From the NCBI RefSeq assembly GCF_022846435.1, contig NZ_AP025627.1, positions 468,001 through 532,000 of the forward strand: a stretch of DNA of 64,000 bases. Reading direction: 5' to 3'. The notes beneath the pieces are model-generated. The model saw only the letters and a program-made list of their open reading frames with translations, had not been told where the DNA came from and searched no databases. The stretch comes from Parageobacillus sp. KH3-4. GTDB taxonomy: Bacteria > Bacillota > Bacilli > Bacillales > Anoxybacillaceae. Of the stretch, positions 44,582 to 54,314 are shown in pieces. The position numbers and the translations under genes are program-made. The stretch's first letter is position 1, and each line of letters opens with the position of its first letter.

Positions 44582-44914
44582 TTACTGAACCGTAGTTTGG
44601 TATGGAAATTGGCTTTTGTATCCTTGGAATTGTTGATATGATTGTTGCAATTTTTGCTGGTCAGCCGCTTCAAGTTTGTACCAGCCTTTTTTAAACATTA
44701 AATTGTAAAGTTCACGTTGGCAGTTTTGCGTTTCTGTAAAAATGTTAAGCATATCTTGATATAATTGTTGGTAGCTTGCTTCATGCAAAAAGACATTGTA
44801 CGACGATGTCATATATTTTTCTGTCGTCAACATATCGTTAAGAAAGTCGCGATCGTTCATTTGCGGCGTTTTAGGAACTTGTGTTTCCGGATTTTGAACT
44901 TGGCTTTGGTTCAT
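44582..44914 (-). CDS. spore coat protein, CotF-like
   Basis: A 110-residue helical protein with NDRDFLNDMLTTEKYMTSSYN, typical of the CotF family (ferritin-like helical bundle). Gln-rich ends. It is downstream of a second CotF-like gene on the same strand. Homologous position to yusN in B. subtilis. Confidence 0.8.
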   Translation of the reverse strand: MNQSQVQNPETQVPKTPQMNDRDFLNDMLTTEKYMTSSYNVFLHEASYQQLYQDMLNIFTETQNCQRELYNLMFKKGWYKLEAADQQKLQQSYQQFQGYKSQFPYQTTVQ

Positions 44915-44934
44915 GACTATTTCCTCCTCTTATG

Positions 44935-45198
44935 CTATTGCATTGGCGTTTTAGGCCGGCCTGTATTTTGCAGGTGGCTTAAAATTTTTTGATAATGGCG
45001 CTGATGCATTTGCCCAGCTTTTTCGATCGCGGCGCTGACTTCTTTGTCCTGGCATTGCGATGCAAAAAAGTGGGCTTTTTTCATCGCAAGTAAATTCCAA
45101 GACAGCATATCGGTGAAATAAAGTGCGTCTTTTGTTGAAATCATTTGCGGCGGCTGCGGCATGACCGATGGTTGTTGTGTGTTCATTTGTTGTTGCAT
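44935..45198 (-). CDS. yusN: spore coat protein, CotF-like (YusN type)
   Basis: An 87-residue protein with a Gln/Met/Pro-rich start, then STKDALYFTDMLSWNLLAMKKAHFFASQCQD, a helical segment of the CotF/YusN family. AAAGGAGAAG precedes the ATG. It forms a pair with the next minus-strand gene and flanks fadM as yusN does in B. subtilis. Confidence 0.75.
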   Translation of the reverse strand: MQQQMNTQQPSVMPQPPQMISTKDALYFTDMLSWNLLAMKKAHFFASQCQDKEVSAAIEKAGQMHQRHYQKILSHLQNTGRPKTPMQ

Positions 45199-45362
45199 AA
45201 ACGCTTCTCCTTTCTGAAAAATCGTTCGCTTTTAAATTATCCGTTTCGTGGAAAATTATGCATATATAAAAAATAAACTGTATCGAAAAAACATATTCAA
45301 CGCTGAGGAAACATGATACAATAATAACAAGATGAATGCGTTTTCATAAAGGGGGCACAATG

Positions 45363-46280
45363 ATGGAACAAGTAGTGCGCAACTTTTTTTTATTCTTGTC
45401 CAAAAATAAATCATTAACGAAATTGGCAAAAAAATATGGGCTTCGTTTCGGTGCCTCGCGGTTTGTCGCCGGAGAGACGATTGAACAAGCTGTGGAAGTG
45501 ATCAAACAATTGAACAAAAAAGGGTTGGCTGTGACGGTCGACTACTTAGGAGAGTTTGTCGATAATGAGCAAGAAGCAAACAATATGGCCAATCATTGCA
45601 TTGAGGCAATCGAAGCCATTCGTAGAGAAAAACTTCATTCACAGCTTTCGCTGAAAATGACGTCAATGGGGCTTGACATTTCTGAAGAACTTGTAATGCG
45701 TAACATGCGGCGCGTTTTAGATACGGCGAAGCGGCACGATGTGTTTGTGACGATCGATATGGAAGATTATTCTCGTTGCCAAAAAACGCTCGATATTTTC
45801 AAACGGTTGAAAACGGAATACGATAACGTCGGAACAGTGCTGCAAGCATATTTGTATCGTACGGTATCCGATATAGAAGATTTAAAAGATTACCATCCCA
45901 ATCTGCGGCTTGTTAAAGGGGCGTATAAAGAATCGCCGGAAGTGGCGTTTCCAGATAAAAAAGATGTGGATGAAAACTTTAAAAAAATCATCAAGATGCA
46001 TTTATTAAATGGAAACTATACGGCCGTCGCCACTCATGACGATGCGATCATCGAGTACACAAAGAAGCTTGTGAAAGAATATAATATTCCAAACAGCCAG
46101 TTCGAGTTCCAAATGCTATACGGAATTCGCCCAGAGCGCCAGGAAGAGCTTGCGCGCGAAGGATATACGATGCGCGTTTATGTGCCGTACGGCACGGACT
46201 GGTACGGATACTTTATGCGCCGTCTCGCAGAACGACCAGCAAACGTTGCGTTCGTTTTAAAAGGCGTGTTGCGTAAATAA
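45363..46280 (+). CDS. fadM: proline dehydrogenase family protein FadM/YusM
   Basis: A 305-residue FAD-dependent TIM-barrel enzyme of the monofunctional proline dehydrogenase family that oxidises L-proline to pyrroline-5-carboxylate. Typical motifs are the strand LRLVKGAYKESP, ATHDD, and the C-terminal MRVYVPYGTDWYGYFMRRLAERP binding flavin and substrate. ATG 45363 fits AAAGGGGG (45348-45355); the ATG at 45360 is also possible. It occupies the yusM position before the fad operon. Confidence 0.88.
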   Translation: MEQVVRNFFLFLSKNKSLTKLAKKYGLRFGASRFVAGETIEQAVEVIKQLNKKGLAVTVDYLGEFVDNEQEANNMANHCIEAIEAIRREKLHSQLSLKMTSMGLDISEELVMRNMRRVLDTAKRHDVFVTIDMEDYSRCQKTLDIFKRLKTEYDNVGTVLQAYLYRTVSDIEDLKDYHPNLRLVKGAYKESPEVAFPDKKDVDENFKKIIKMHLLNGNYTAVATHDDAIIEYTKKLVKEYNIPNSQFEFQMLYGIRPERQEELAREGYTMRVYVPYGTDWYGYFMRRLAERPANVAFVLKGVLRK

Positions 46281-46283
46281 AAA

Positions 46284-46456
46284 CAAAAAGAGGCTAGCTC
46301 GAAAAATTGCTGAATCAACCTTTTGGAGCCAGTCTTTTCCTTTTTGGTTATTGGCGGTATTATACCAAAAGAGGAATCATTTCCTTATTTTTTGCGAAAA
46401 AGGAGGGCGACCGAAAAGCGAACAGCTACCGAACGCTTTTGGACACCCTCTTTTTG
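46284..46456. repeat. 175-bp direct repeat, left copy
   Basis: Contains two hairpins, GGCT.GCTC...GGAGCCAG and GAGGGCG...CACCCTC, the second followed by TTTTT. About 80% identical by eye to 48126-48303 in the same orientation. Together they flank the AT-rich gene between them. Confidence 0.8.
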
Positions 46457-46458
46457 AA

Positions 46459-48057
46459 TTATTGTATAAAACCTTGGCGTTTTAGTTCATTTAAAATATT
46501 TGGATTGATAGGATAATTAATATTTGTTAAATATTTATATTTGGATTTGATTAAAATATCAAATACGGGGCTTCTTTTATATCCGACTTTCTCCCAAGAT
46601 TTTTGGCTATATAGTAAATCTCCTAATGTAAGAAGTTTATAGTCTCTTCCAGAGAATTTTAAATCTCTGTTAACTTGATACCACGTGTCTCCGTCTTCTC
46701 TTAGCCATTTAGTGCCTAAAGATTCAACACCTTTTCTAATTTGCATTGCTACATTTAAATATTTTTGATTTTTTGTTTGTTTATAAGCATCTAATAAGAA
46801 TCTCATTTCACCTAAAACATGATTTAAAGATACGTGAGTTTTTTGGCTATCTGTTGAGAAATAATCATTGATAAGGTATCCACTTTTTAGATTAATAGTG
46901 TTGCCAATAGCAACTTGTTTTACTAAGAAGTCCGCATAGATTAAATTAGCGTTTTTTAGATTATTGATATTTAGTGTAGTACCAGCTTTTTTTAGGAATA
47001 AAGCTACATATTCATTATGTCTAGTATCAATATATGGAGCGGTTATACCGTATTCTCTTTTTAACCAAGTGCTGGTATATTCTGTTTGAAGAACGTTCAC
47101 TTTATTGTTTTTTATTTCACCATGAGAAAATACATCTAAGTCTGCTAATGAGTTAATAATCATATTATAGAAAAATCTTTCTTTTGTAAAAGAATAAGTA
47201 CTTACAAAATCATCACCTTGCATATAACCCAAGTTCCTTCCAAATCCCATTTTTGTTGCTGGTTCAATTGACCAAGGTAATTTGAAATATGGACCGTCAG
47301 CTGTTAGCCATTTATGAGCAGATATATATTCTTCAATGCTACGCTTCATCCAATAGTCCATATTGTTTTTGTTTTTGAATAAAGGTTGATTAGAAATTAA
47401 AACCCAGCTTTCTCCAATAGAGTTAGATTGAGTTTTTAAATTTAAATTGATAGAAGTAGATTTTGTTTTTGAATTTGAGTAAATTTTATAATCATCAGTT
47501 TCTTCTAAAAATTCCCTTACGTAGCTTGCGCGAGTTTTGCTGTATCGTTTTACAAGTTGTTTCGAAATATAGTTTTTGCCTAACATCATGCTTGCTATTG
47601 TTTGATTTTTATTGTATGCGTTAAACACTCCAATTGGATGTGAAGTTGGATCAATACCAAAAACGTGGTCGTGTTGTCTAATAATTTTGCCTCTATCACT
47701 GTATTTTTCGAGGTTATAAGTAGTTGTATTAGATAATGGAATTATTAAGTCAGTATAGATGTTTTGTTTTGAATAGTTTGTAATTCTAGTAAATATAAAT
47801 TTATCGCCATTATCAATTGCTCTTATTGTTACTCTTAAATCGGCTAAAATTTTATTTTTGTCTTTAATTTTATAATAGTAGTTTGTATCTTTTGCTTTAA
47901 TATGAGTGAATGGTGTAGATTTGATAAATTCAAAAGTTTTTCCTGGCATTTTAATTGAGATACTTTTTGGATTTAATTTATTTAATGGAATAGAAACTTC
48001 ATTAGTAGTTTTTGAGGCTTCGTTAGTTGATGCTGATAAAATAAAGAAAATTAGCAT
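46459..48057 (-). CDS. AT-rich secreted protein of unknown function
   Basis: A 532-residue (or longer) protein much richer in A/T codons than its neighbours. The ATG at 48057 falls inside a hydrophobic signal segment. The frame stays open upstream to KKLKLFIPILLM, which gives a normal signal peptide but has only ATA codons to start from, right after an 8-G tract. The C-terminal half has repeated helical pairs (YLNVAMQIRKGVE, LREDGDTWYQV, LLTLGDLL) like alpha/alpha-toroid carbohydrate enzymes, for example the C-terminal domain of glucuronyl C5-epimerases. I cannot name the function. Probably acquired horizontally. Confidence 0.7.
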   Translation of the reverse strand: MLIFFILSASTNEASKTTNEVSIPLNKLNPKSISIKMPGKTFEFIKSTPFTHIKAKDTNYYYKIKDKNKILADLRVTIRAIDNGDKFIFTRITNYSKQNIYTDLIIPLSNTTTYNLEKYSDRGKIIRQHDHVFGIDPTSHPIGVFNAYNKNQTIASMMLGKNYISKQLVKRYSKTRASYVREFLEETDDYKIYSNSKTKSTSINLNLKTQSNSIGESWVLISNQPLFKNKNNMDYWMKRSIEEYISAHKWLTADGPYFKLPWSIEPATKMGFGRNLGYMQGDDFVSTYSFTKERFFYNMIINSLADLDVFSHGEIKNNKVNVLQTEYTSTWLKREYGITAPYIDTRHNEYVALFLKKAGTTLNINNLKNANLIYADFLVKQVAIGNTINLKSGYLINDYFSTDSQKTHVSLNHVLGEMRFLLDAYKQTKNQKYLNVAMQIRKGVESLGTKWLREDGDTWYQVNRDLKFSGRDYKLLTLGDLLYSQKSWEKVGYKRSPVFDILIKSKYKYLTNINYPINPNILNELKRQGFIQ

Positions 48058-48125
48058 TAATAAAATTGGAATAAATAGCTTTAATTTTTTTATTATTCTC
48101 CCCCCCCTTATGTTAAATTAATTTA

Positions 48126-48303
48126 TATCAAGAGGCTGGCTCAAAAAATTGCTGAATCGACCTTTTGAAGCCAGCCCTTTCCTTTTTGGTTGTTGACCAT
48201 ACTTATTATACCAAAAAGGGAACGATTTTCTTGTTTTTTGCAAAAAAAGAGGGTGTCTGAAAAGTGAACAGCTACCGAACACTTTTGAACACCCTCTTTT
48301 TTA
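48126..48303. repeat. 175-bp direct repeat, right copy
   Basis: Carries GAGGCTGGCTC...GAAGCCAGCCC and GAGGGTGTCTGAAAAGTG...CACTTTTGAACACCCTC followed by TTTTTT. Matches the left copy, including the middle GTGAACAGCTACCGAACAC-type stretch. MITE-like or derived from IS ends. Confidence 0.8.
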
Positions 48304-48469
48304 TATCAGAATGTATATCTTGCACACTTTTTGAGGAGAACGGTCTTGCAACAGTGAGTTCTCTTGTGCTAAAAGGGTTTGCAAACACGTTTGTGAAGAA
48401 TATTGGCTTTGAGAGAGTTGTGCTGCCTCTGCTTTGCTTATATTACCTGTTTATGCAAAAGTTATTTAC

Positions 48470-48619
48470 TCACTCACCCTGCATATTATGCCGCTTATAT
48501 TGTTGGTTTTGGCTCGTCTTTTTTCCTCCGCCGTCCATTTCCATTGTCGGGCCGGCGTTGCCCTTTACGCTTGCTGCGCTGACTGCTCTTTCCGAAGGGT
48601 TCTTTTTCAGCTTTGCCAT
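48470..48619 (-). CDS. yuzL: YuzL family small protein
   Basis: A 49-residue protein starting MAKLKKNPS, with VSAASVKGNAGPT, a GGGKKTSQNQQYK stretch and no hydrophobic part. I recognise the YuzL family of small Bacillaceae proteins found beside fadN. AAAGGAGGTGAG lies 6 nt upstream of the ATG, one of the strongest ribosome binding sites in the window. Function unknown. Confidence 0.85.
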   Translation of the reverse strand: MAKLKKNPSERAVSAASVKGNAGPTMEMDGGGKKTSQNQQYKRHNMQGE

Positions 48620-48767
48620 AAATCTCACCTCCTTTTATTATCGTCGCCAAAAAATAAATTCTCATAAATACAAAAATTGTTAAGTTTGTATATTGCGAAA
48701 ATTAATAACATATTTTATATTTAATTTATAGAAACAATTTTAACGCCATATTTTTTTAAATATAAAA

Positions 48768-48785
48768 TGAATGACTGTTCATTCA
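48768..48785. promoter_or_regulatory. FadR (TetR-family) operator of the fad operon
   Basis: TGAATGACTGTTCATTCA has both half-sites TGAATGA and TCATTCA of the Bacillus FadR box, 20 bp before fadN. Long-chain acyl-CoA would release repression. Confidence 0.85.
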
Positions 48786-48805
48786 ATGTATAAGGGGGAA
48801 AAGGA

Positions 48806-51190
48806 ATGGTGAAACGCATTCAAAGGGCTGCCGTGCTCGGATCTGGCGTGATGGGCTCGGGGATTGCGGCGCATTTGGCGAACGTTGGGATACCGACGTT
48901 GCTTCTTGATATCGTTCCGCGTGAGTTGACGAAAGAAGAGGAAGCAAAAGGGCTAACACTTGAACATAAAGAAGTGCGCAATCGCCTTGCCAATCAAGCG
49001 TTGCAAAAGTTATTGAAACAAAAGCCAGCGCCGCTTATGTCCAAGTCCAATCTTGCCCTTATTGAAGCGGGAAACTTCGAGGATGATTTTCACCGGCTTG
49101 CTGAAGTGGACTGGATTATTGAAGCGGTCGTGGAAAATTTAGAAATTAAGAAAAGCGTATTTGCAAGGGTGGATGAGGTAAGAAAACCGGGAACGGTTGT
49201 CAGCTCGAACACTTCGGGTATTTCCATCGGAGCGATGGCAGAAGGCCGTTCTGAGGACTTTAAAAAACATTTTTTAGGAACGCATTTCTTCAATCCGCCG
49301 CGCTACTTAAAGCTGCTTGAAATCATTCCGACAAAAGATACCGATCCGAAAGTTGTCTCATATATGAAAACATTTGGCGAAGAAGTGCTTGGTAAAGGTG
49401 TTGTCATGGCGAAAGACACACCAAATTTCATTGCGAACCGAATCGGCACGTACGGCTTGTTAGTAACTGTAAGAGAAATGATGAAAGGCGGATATAGTGT
49501 CGGAGAAGTAGATTCGATTACAGGGCCGCTGATTGGCCGTCCGAAAAGCGCAACATTCCGCACGCTGGATGTCGTCGGCTTAGACACGTTTATTCACGTT
49601 GCCAACAATGTGTTTGAAAAAGTAGAAGGAGAAGAAAAAGAGGCGTTCCGTGTTCCGGATTTTATGAAAGCGATGCTGGAAAAAGGATGGATCGGCAGCA
49701 AATCAGGGCAAGGCTTCTTTTTGAAGCAAGGGAAAGGTATTTTGGAGCTTAATTATGAGACGCTGGAATATGAGCCGCGCAAAAAGCTGACGACTCCAGC
49801 GGTAGAGGCGAGCAAGCAAGCGAAAAAGCTGGCTGATAAATTGAAAGCGCTTGTATATGCGAATGACCGCGCTGGAACGTTCCTTTGGAAAATCACCGCC
49901 CCAGTTCTCCTCTATTCTGCGAAATTGCTCGGCGAAATCGCTGATGACATCGTCGCTGTCGACCGTGCGATGAAATGGGGATTTGGCTGGGAACTCGGCC
50001 CGTTTGAAATGTGGGACGCACTCGGTGTTGAGCAATCTGTCCGGAAAATGCAAGCAGAAGGGTTTGAAATTCCTTCGTGGGTAACGGCCATGCTTGCCGA
50101 TGGCTTTTCCTCTTTCTATAAATTGGAAAAAGGGCGAGCATTCTATTATGACCGCGGCGAATACAAACCGATTCAAGAAAATCCGAAAGTCATTCATATT
50201 AAGCGCTTGAAAGAAGAAAAAGACGTTATTAAGAAAAATAGCGGCGCAAGCTTCATTGATCTTGGCGATGATGTAGCGTTGTTAGAGTTCCACTCGCCAA
50301 ATAATGCGATCGGTACGGATATTGTGCAAATGATTAACTATGCCCTTGAGGAAGTGGAGCGGAACTATAAAGGGCTTGTCATCGGGAACCAAGGGAAAAA
50401 CTTCTGTGTCGGCGCAAACCTTGCGATGATTTTGATGGAAGCACAAGATGACAACTATTTTGAAATTGAACTTGTTGTTCGCCAATTCCAGCAAGCAATG
50501 ATGAATATTAAGTATAGCCTGAAACCGGTCGTCGCTGCACCGTTTGCGATGACGCTTGGCGGTGGCACAGAAATTTGTTTGCCATCAGCTCGCATTCAAG
50601 CCGCGGCAGAAACGTATATGGGGCTTGTTGAAGTCGGTGTCGGTCTCATTCCTGGTGGCGGCGGAAATAAAGAGCTTTACATCAAATATTTAAACAGTCT
50701 GCCAAACGGAGTCAATTTCGATTTGCAGCAAGTGGCGAACAAAGTGTTTGAAACGATTGCGATGGCAAAAGTATCAAGTTCGGCAACGGAAGCGCGCGAA
50801 CTAAATTTTTTAAATCATCGTGATGGCATTACGATGAATAGTGATCATTTGCTCCACGATGCGAAACAAGCGGTTATCTCTCTTTATGATCAAGGCTATC
50901 GTCCACCGGTTCGCAAAAAAGTACCTGTTGTTGGCGAAACAGGTTATGCGGCGATGTTGCTTGGAGCGCAGTCGATGTATCACGCCGGATACATTAGTGA
51001 ACACGATTTGAAAATCGCGAAAAAACTTGCGTATGTCATCGCTGGCGGAAAAGTCCCGTACGGTACGGAAGTCGATGAACAATATTTGCTTGATTTAGAA
51101 CGAGAAGCGTTTTTAAGCCTAGTCGGCGAGCCGAAATCGCAAGCGAGAATGCAGCATATGCTTGTTAAAGGGAAGCCGCTGCGCAACTAA
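48806..51190 (+). CDS. fadN: 3-hydroxyacyl-CoA dehydrogenase/enoyl-CoA hydratase FadN
   Basis: A 794-residue bifunctional beta-oxidation enzyme. The N-terminal NAD-binding dehydrogenase has GSGVMGSGIAAHLANVG. Two C-terminal dehydrogenase helical domains follow (about 190-440). The C-terminal crotonase-like hydratase domain (about 480-700) has NFCVGANL and GLVEVGVGLIPGGGGNKE. Same domain order and length as B. subtilis FadN. RBS AAGGGGGAAAAGG. First gene of fadN-fadA-fadE. Confidence 0.95.
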   Translation: MVKRIQRAAVLGSGVMGSGIAAHLANVGIPTLLLDIVPRELTKEEEAKGLTLEHKEVRNRLANQALQKLLKQKPAPLMSKSNLALIEAGNFEDDFHRLAEVDWIIEAVVENLEIKKSVFARVDEVRKPGTVVSSNTSGISIGAMAEGRSEDFKKHFLGTHFFNPPRYLKLLEIIPTKDTDPKVVSYMKTFGEEVLGKGVVMAKDTPNFIANRIGTYGLLVTVREMMKGGYSVGEVDSITGPLIGRPKSATFRTLDVVGLDTFIHVANNVFEKVEGEEKEAFRVPDFMKAMLEKGWIGSKSGQGFFLKQGKGILELNYETLEYEPRKKLTTPAVEASKQAKKLADKLKALVYANDRAGTFLWKITAPVLLYSAKLLGEIADDIVAVDRAMKWGFGWELGPFEMWDALGVEQSVRKMQAEGFEIPSWVTAMLADGFSSFYKLEKGRAFYYDRGEYKPIQENPKVIHIKRLKEEKDVIKKNSGASFIDLGDDVALLEFHSPNNAIGTDIVQMINYALEEVERNYKGLVIGNQGKNFCVGANLAMILMEAQDDNYFEIELVVRQFQQAMMNIKYSLKPVVAAPFAMTLGGGTEICLPSARIQAAAETYMGLVEVGVGLIPGGGGNKELYIKYLNSLPNGVNFDLQQVANKVFETIAMAKVSSSATEARELNFLNHRDGITMNSDHLLHDAKQAVISLYDQGYRPPVRKKVPVVGETGYAAMLLGAQSMYHAGYISEHDLKIAKKLAYVIAGGKVPYGTEVDEQYLLDLEREAFLSLVGEPKSQARMQHMLVKGKPLRN

Positions 51191-51236
51191 TTAGGGAACT
51201 GAAAGAACGAATTATGAAAAAACAGGGGGGACGGTT

Positions 51237-52409
51237 GTGAGAGAAGCGGTGATTGTAGCGGGGGCGCGCACGCCAGTTGGAAAGGCGAAAAAAGGGACGC
51301 TCGCCCATGTGCGGCCGGATGATTTAGGCGCGCTTGTCGTAAAGGAAACGTTGAAACGAGCCGGGAATTATGAAGGAAATATCGATGACCTTATTATTGG
51401 CTGCGCGATGCCGGAAGCGGAGCAAGGGTTAAATATCGCGAGAAACATTGGAGCGCTTGCAGGCCTTCCATACACGGTTCCGGCGATTACGATCAATCGT
51501 TATTGCTCGTCCGGTTTGCAAGCGATTGCTTATGCGGCAGAGCGAATCATGCTTGGCCATTCGGATACGGTCATTGCAGGCGGTGTGGAATCGATGAGCC
51601 TTGTCCCGATGATGGGGCGTGTGATACGTCCAAATGTGAAACTGGCAGAAGAAGCTCCACAGTATTATATGTCAATGGGACATACAGCGGAACAAGTAGC
51701 AATGAAGTATGGGGTTAGCCGTGAGGACCAAGACGCGTTTGCTGTAAGAAGCCATCAGCGTGCCGCAGAAGCGATCCGCGAAGGCAAATTCAAGGACGAA
51801 ATTGTTCCGGTCGAAGTGGCTGTTCGCAAAGTAGAAAATAATAAGCTAGTTGAAAAAACGATACTTTTCGAAGAAGACGAAGGGGTACGCCCAGATACGA
51901 ATATGGAAACTTTAGCAAAACTTCGTCCGGCATTTTCCGTGAACGGAACGGTAACAGCCGGGAACGCTTCGCAAATGAGCGATGGCGCTGCCGCTGTAAT
52001 GGTGATGGACCGGGAAAAAGCAGAATCGCTAGGGTTAAAACCGCTTGGGAAATTCCGTTCGTTCGCCGTCGCCGGCGTGCCGCCGGAAGTAATGGGAATC
52101 GGTCCGGTTGCCGCGATTCCGAAAGCGTTAAAACTTGCTGGCTTAGAACTTTCTGATATCGGATTAATTGAACTGAATGAAGCGTTTGCGTCTCAAGCGA
52201 TTCAAGTGATTCGCGAGCTTGGGCTAGATGAGGAAAAAGTAAATGTCAACGGAGGAGCAATTGCGCTTGGCCATCCGCTTGGCTGTACTGGTGCAAAATT
52301 GACGCTGTCGTTGCTCCATGAAATGCGCCGTCGCAATGTACAGTTCGGAATTGTCACGATGTGTATCGGCGGCGGCATGGGCGCCGCAGGAGTGTTTGAA
52401 TTAATTTAA
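51237..52409 (+). CDS. fadA: acetyl-CoA C-acyltransferase FadA
   Basis: A 390-residue thiolase that cleaves 3-ketoacyl-CoA. The acylated Cys lies in [11 protein letters not shown], the catalytic His in [14 protein letters not shown] and the second Cys in [15 protein letters not shown] start after AGGGGGGAC. It forms the thiolysis step with FadN and FadE in one operon. Confidence 0.95.
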   Translation: MREAVIVAGARTPVGKAKKGTLAHVRPDDLGALVVKETLKRAGNYEGNIDDLIIGCAMPEAEQGLNIARNIGALAGLPYTVPAITINRYCSSGLQAIAYAAERIMLGHSDTVIAGGVESMSLVPMMGRVIRPNVKLAEEAPQYYMSMGHTAEQVAMKYGVSREDQDAFAVRSHQRAAEAIREGKFKDEIVPVEVAVRKVENNKLVEKTILFEEDEGVRPDTNMETLAKLRPAFSVNGTVTAGNASQMSDGAAAVMVMDREKAESLGLKPLGKFRSFAVAGVPPEVMGIGPVAAIPKALKLAGLELSDIGLIELNEAFASQAIQVIRELGLDEEKVNVNGGAIALGHPLGCTGAKLTLSLLHEMRRRNVQFGIVTMCIGGGMGAAGVFELI

Positions 52410-52419
52410 CCGTAACGAA

Positions 52420-52443
52420 AGCGGGCGGCATTGCTCCCGCCCG
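52420..52443 (+). terminator. GC-rich hairpin between fadA and fadE
   Basis: GCGGGCGG pairs with CCCGCCCG around CATTGCT. No T-run, so an RNA-stabilising or attenuating hairpin rather than a full terminator. Confidence 0.5.
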
Positions 52444-52476
52444 ACTATTACAAAAATCGAGGGGGAGGAGTTATAA

Positions 52477-54261
52477 ATGGCAAAAGCACTGGAAAACGCG
52501 ATTAAAGGTGGAAGCTTTCTGATTGAAGATATTCCTTGCGAACGCGTGTTTACACCGGAGGATTTTACAGACGAACATAAAATGATTGCGAAAACGACGG
52601 AAGATTACGTCGCAAACGAAGTGCTCCCGCAATTAGAATATTTGGAAAATCATGAATTTGACCGTTCGGTTCAATTGTTAAGAAAAGCAGGAGAGCTTGG
52701 ATTGCTTAGCGCAGATATTCCGGAAGAATACGGCGGCTTAGGGCTTGACAAAATCAGCTCTGCACTGATCGGAGAGAAAATGTCGCGCGCAGGAGGTTTC
52801 TCGATTTCTCATGGCGCGCACGTTGGCATTGGCTCGCTTCCAATCGTTTTATTTGGAACAGAAGAACAAAAAAGAAAATATTTGCCGGCATTGGCGACTG
52901 GGGAAAAAATTGCTGCATATGCATTAACAGAACCTGGTTCCGGTTCAGATGCGCTAGGAGCAAAGACGACGGCGAGATTAAACGCGGAGGGAACCCATTA
53001 CATTTTAAACGGGGAAAAACAATGGATTACGAACGCTGGATTTGCCGATGTGTTTATCGTATACGCGAAAGTAGACGGCGAACATTTCTCCGCCTTCATT
53101 GTCGAGCGCGATTTTCCGGGTGTTTCTACTGGGCCGGAAGAAAAGAAAATGGGAATTAAAAGTTCTTCGACCCGTACATTAATTTTGCAAGACGTGCCTG
53201 TTCCGAAAGAAAACTTGCTTGGGGAAGTTGGAAAAGGCCATGTGATTGCGTTCAACATCTTAAACATCGGACGTTATAAACTGGGAGTCGGCGCTGTTGG
53301 CGGTGCGAAACGTGCGCTGGAAATTACGCTACAATACGCGAATCAACGTCAGCAATTTAAACAGCCGATTTCGAAATTTACATTAACGCAAGAAAAATTC
53401 GCGACGATGGCTTCCCGCTTGTATGCCACAGAAAGCTCTGTCTACCGCACGGTCGGCTTGTTTGACGAACGGATGAGCCTTCTTGATGAGGAGCAGGCAA
53501 GAGACGGCAAAGAAATTGCGAAATCGATCGCGGAATACGCTATTGAATGCTCGCTGAACAAATTTTTTGCGACGGAAACGTTGGACTATATTGTCGACGA
53601 AGGCGTACAACTTCACGGCGGTTACGGATTTATGCAAGAATATGAAATTGAACGGGCTTACCGCGATTCTCGGATTAACCGGATTTTTGAAGGAACGAAC
53701 GAAATCAACCGTCTGTTAGTTCCGGGAATGTATTTGAAAAAAGCGATGAAAGGCGAAATTCCGCTTTTGCAAAAAGCGCAACAGCTTCAAGAAGAATTAA
53801 TCATGCTCGCGCCGGAAGAGGTTGGTGACGGCGTGCTGGAACAAGAAAAATATTTAGTGCGCAACGCGAAAAAAATCGCATTAATGGCGGCGGGATTAGC
53901 AGCGCAAAAATTCGGTACGAAATTGGAAAATGAACAGGAAATTTTAGTGAACATTGCCGACATTGTTGCAAATATTTATGCGATGGAATCTGCTGTGCTT
54001 CGTACAGAAAAAGCAATTAAAAATTCCGGAGTAGAGAAAAACAAACAAAAACTTCTTTATACGCAAATTTTCTGCCAAGAGGCGTTCAACGAAATCGAGG
54101 CACATGCGAAAGAAACGATTGTTGCCGTAGAGCGAGGCGACGCGTTGCGCATGATGTTGGCCGCTTTGCGCAAATTAACGCGCTATACTCCAATCAATAT
54201 CATCGCGAAAAAACGCGAAGCGGCAGCGGCGCTCATTGAAGCGGAACGTTATATTGTGTAA
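52477..54261 (+). CDS. fadE: acyl-CoA dehydrogenase FadE
   Basis: A 594-residue FAD acyl-CoA dehydrogenase, first oxidation step of beta-oxidation. It has AYALTEPGSGSDA, the flavin strand NGEKQWITNAGFADVF, and QLHGGYGFMQEYEIERAYRDSRINRIFEGTNE-type end motifs (split over about residues 378-410). The extra C-terminal helical domain (about 420-594) is typical of the YusJ/very-long-chain type. GAGGGGGAGGAG ribosome binding site. Confidence 0.95.
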   Translation: MAKALENAIKGGSFLIEDIPCERVFTPEDFTDEHKMIAKTTEDYVANEVLPQLEYLENHEFDRSVQLLRKAGELGLLSADIPEEYGGLGLDKISSALIGEKMSRAGGFSISHGAHVGIGSLPIVLFGTEEQKRKYLPALATGEKIAAYALTEPGSGSDALGAKTTARLNAEGTHYILNGEKQWITNAGFADVFIVYAKVDGEHFSAFIVERDFPGVSTGPEEKKMGIKSSSTRTLILQDVPVPKENLLGEVGKGHVIAFNILNIGRYKLGVGAVGGAKRALEITLQYANQRQQFKQPISKFTLTQEKFATMASRLYATESSVYRTVGLFDERMSLLDEEQARDGKEIAKSIAEYAIECSLNKFFATETLDYIVDEGVQLHGGYGFMQEYEIERAYRDSRINRIFEGTNEINRLLVPGMYLKKAMKGEIPLLQKAQQLQEELIMLAPEEVGDGVLEQEKYLVRNAKKIALMAAGLAAQKFGTKLENEQEILVNIADIVANIYAMESAVLRTEKAIKNSGVEKNKQKLLYTQIFCQEAFNEIEAHAKETIVAVERGDALRMMLAALRKLTRYTPINIIAKKREAAAALIEAERYIV

Positions 54262-54265
54262 TAAT

Positions 54266-54296
54266 GTAAAGTACCAGGCTTGCCTTGGTACTTTAC
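54266..54296 (+). terminator. fad operon terminator
   Basis: GTAAAGTACCA pairs with TTGGTACTTTAC around GGCTTGCC. Confidence 0.7.
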
Positions 54297-54314
54297 TTGT
54301 AAAGGATGGTGGAC

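Noticed and set aside
46284-48303. IS1182-type terminal inverted repeats at the flanking repeats
   Set aside because: The GGGTGT...ACACCC hairpins recall IS ends, but no transposase lies between them and I cannot confirm the family from the sequence.
48264-48683. 139-codon plus-strand frame before fadN
   Set aside because: It runs through a terminator-like repeat and is antisense to yuzL, which has strong coding signals.
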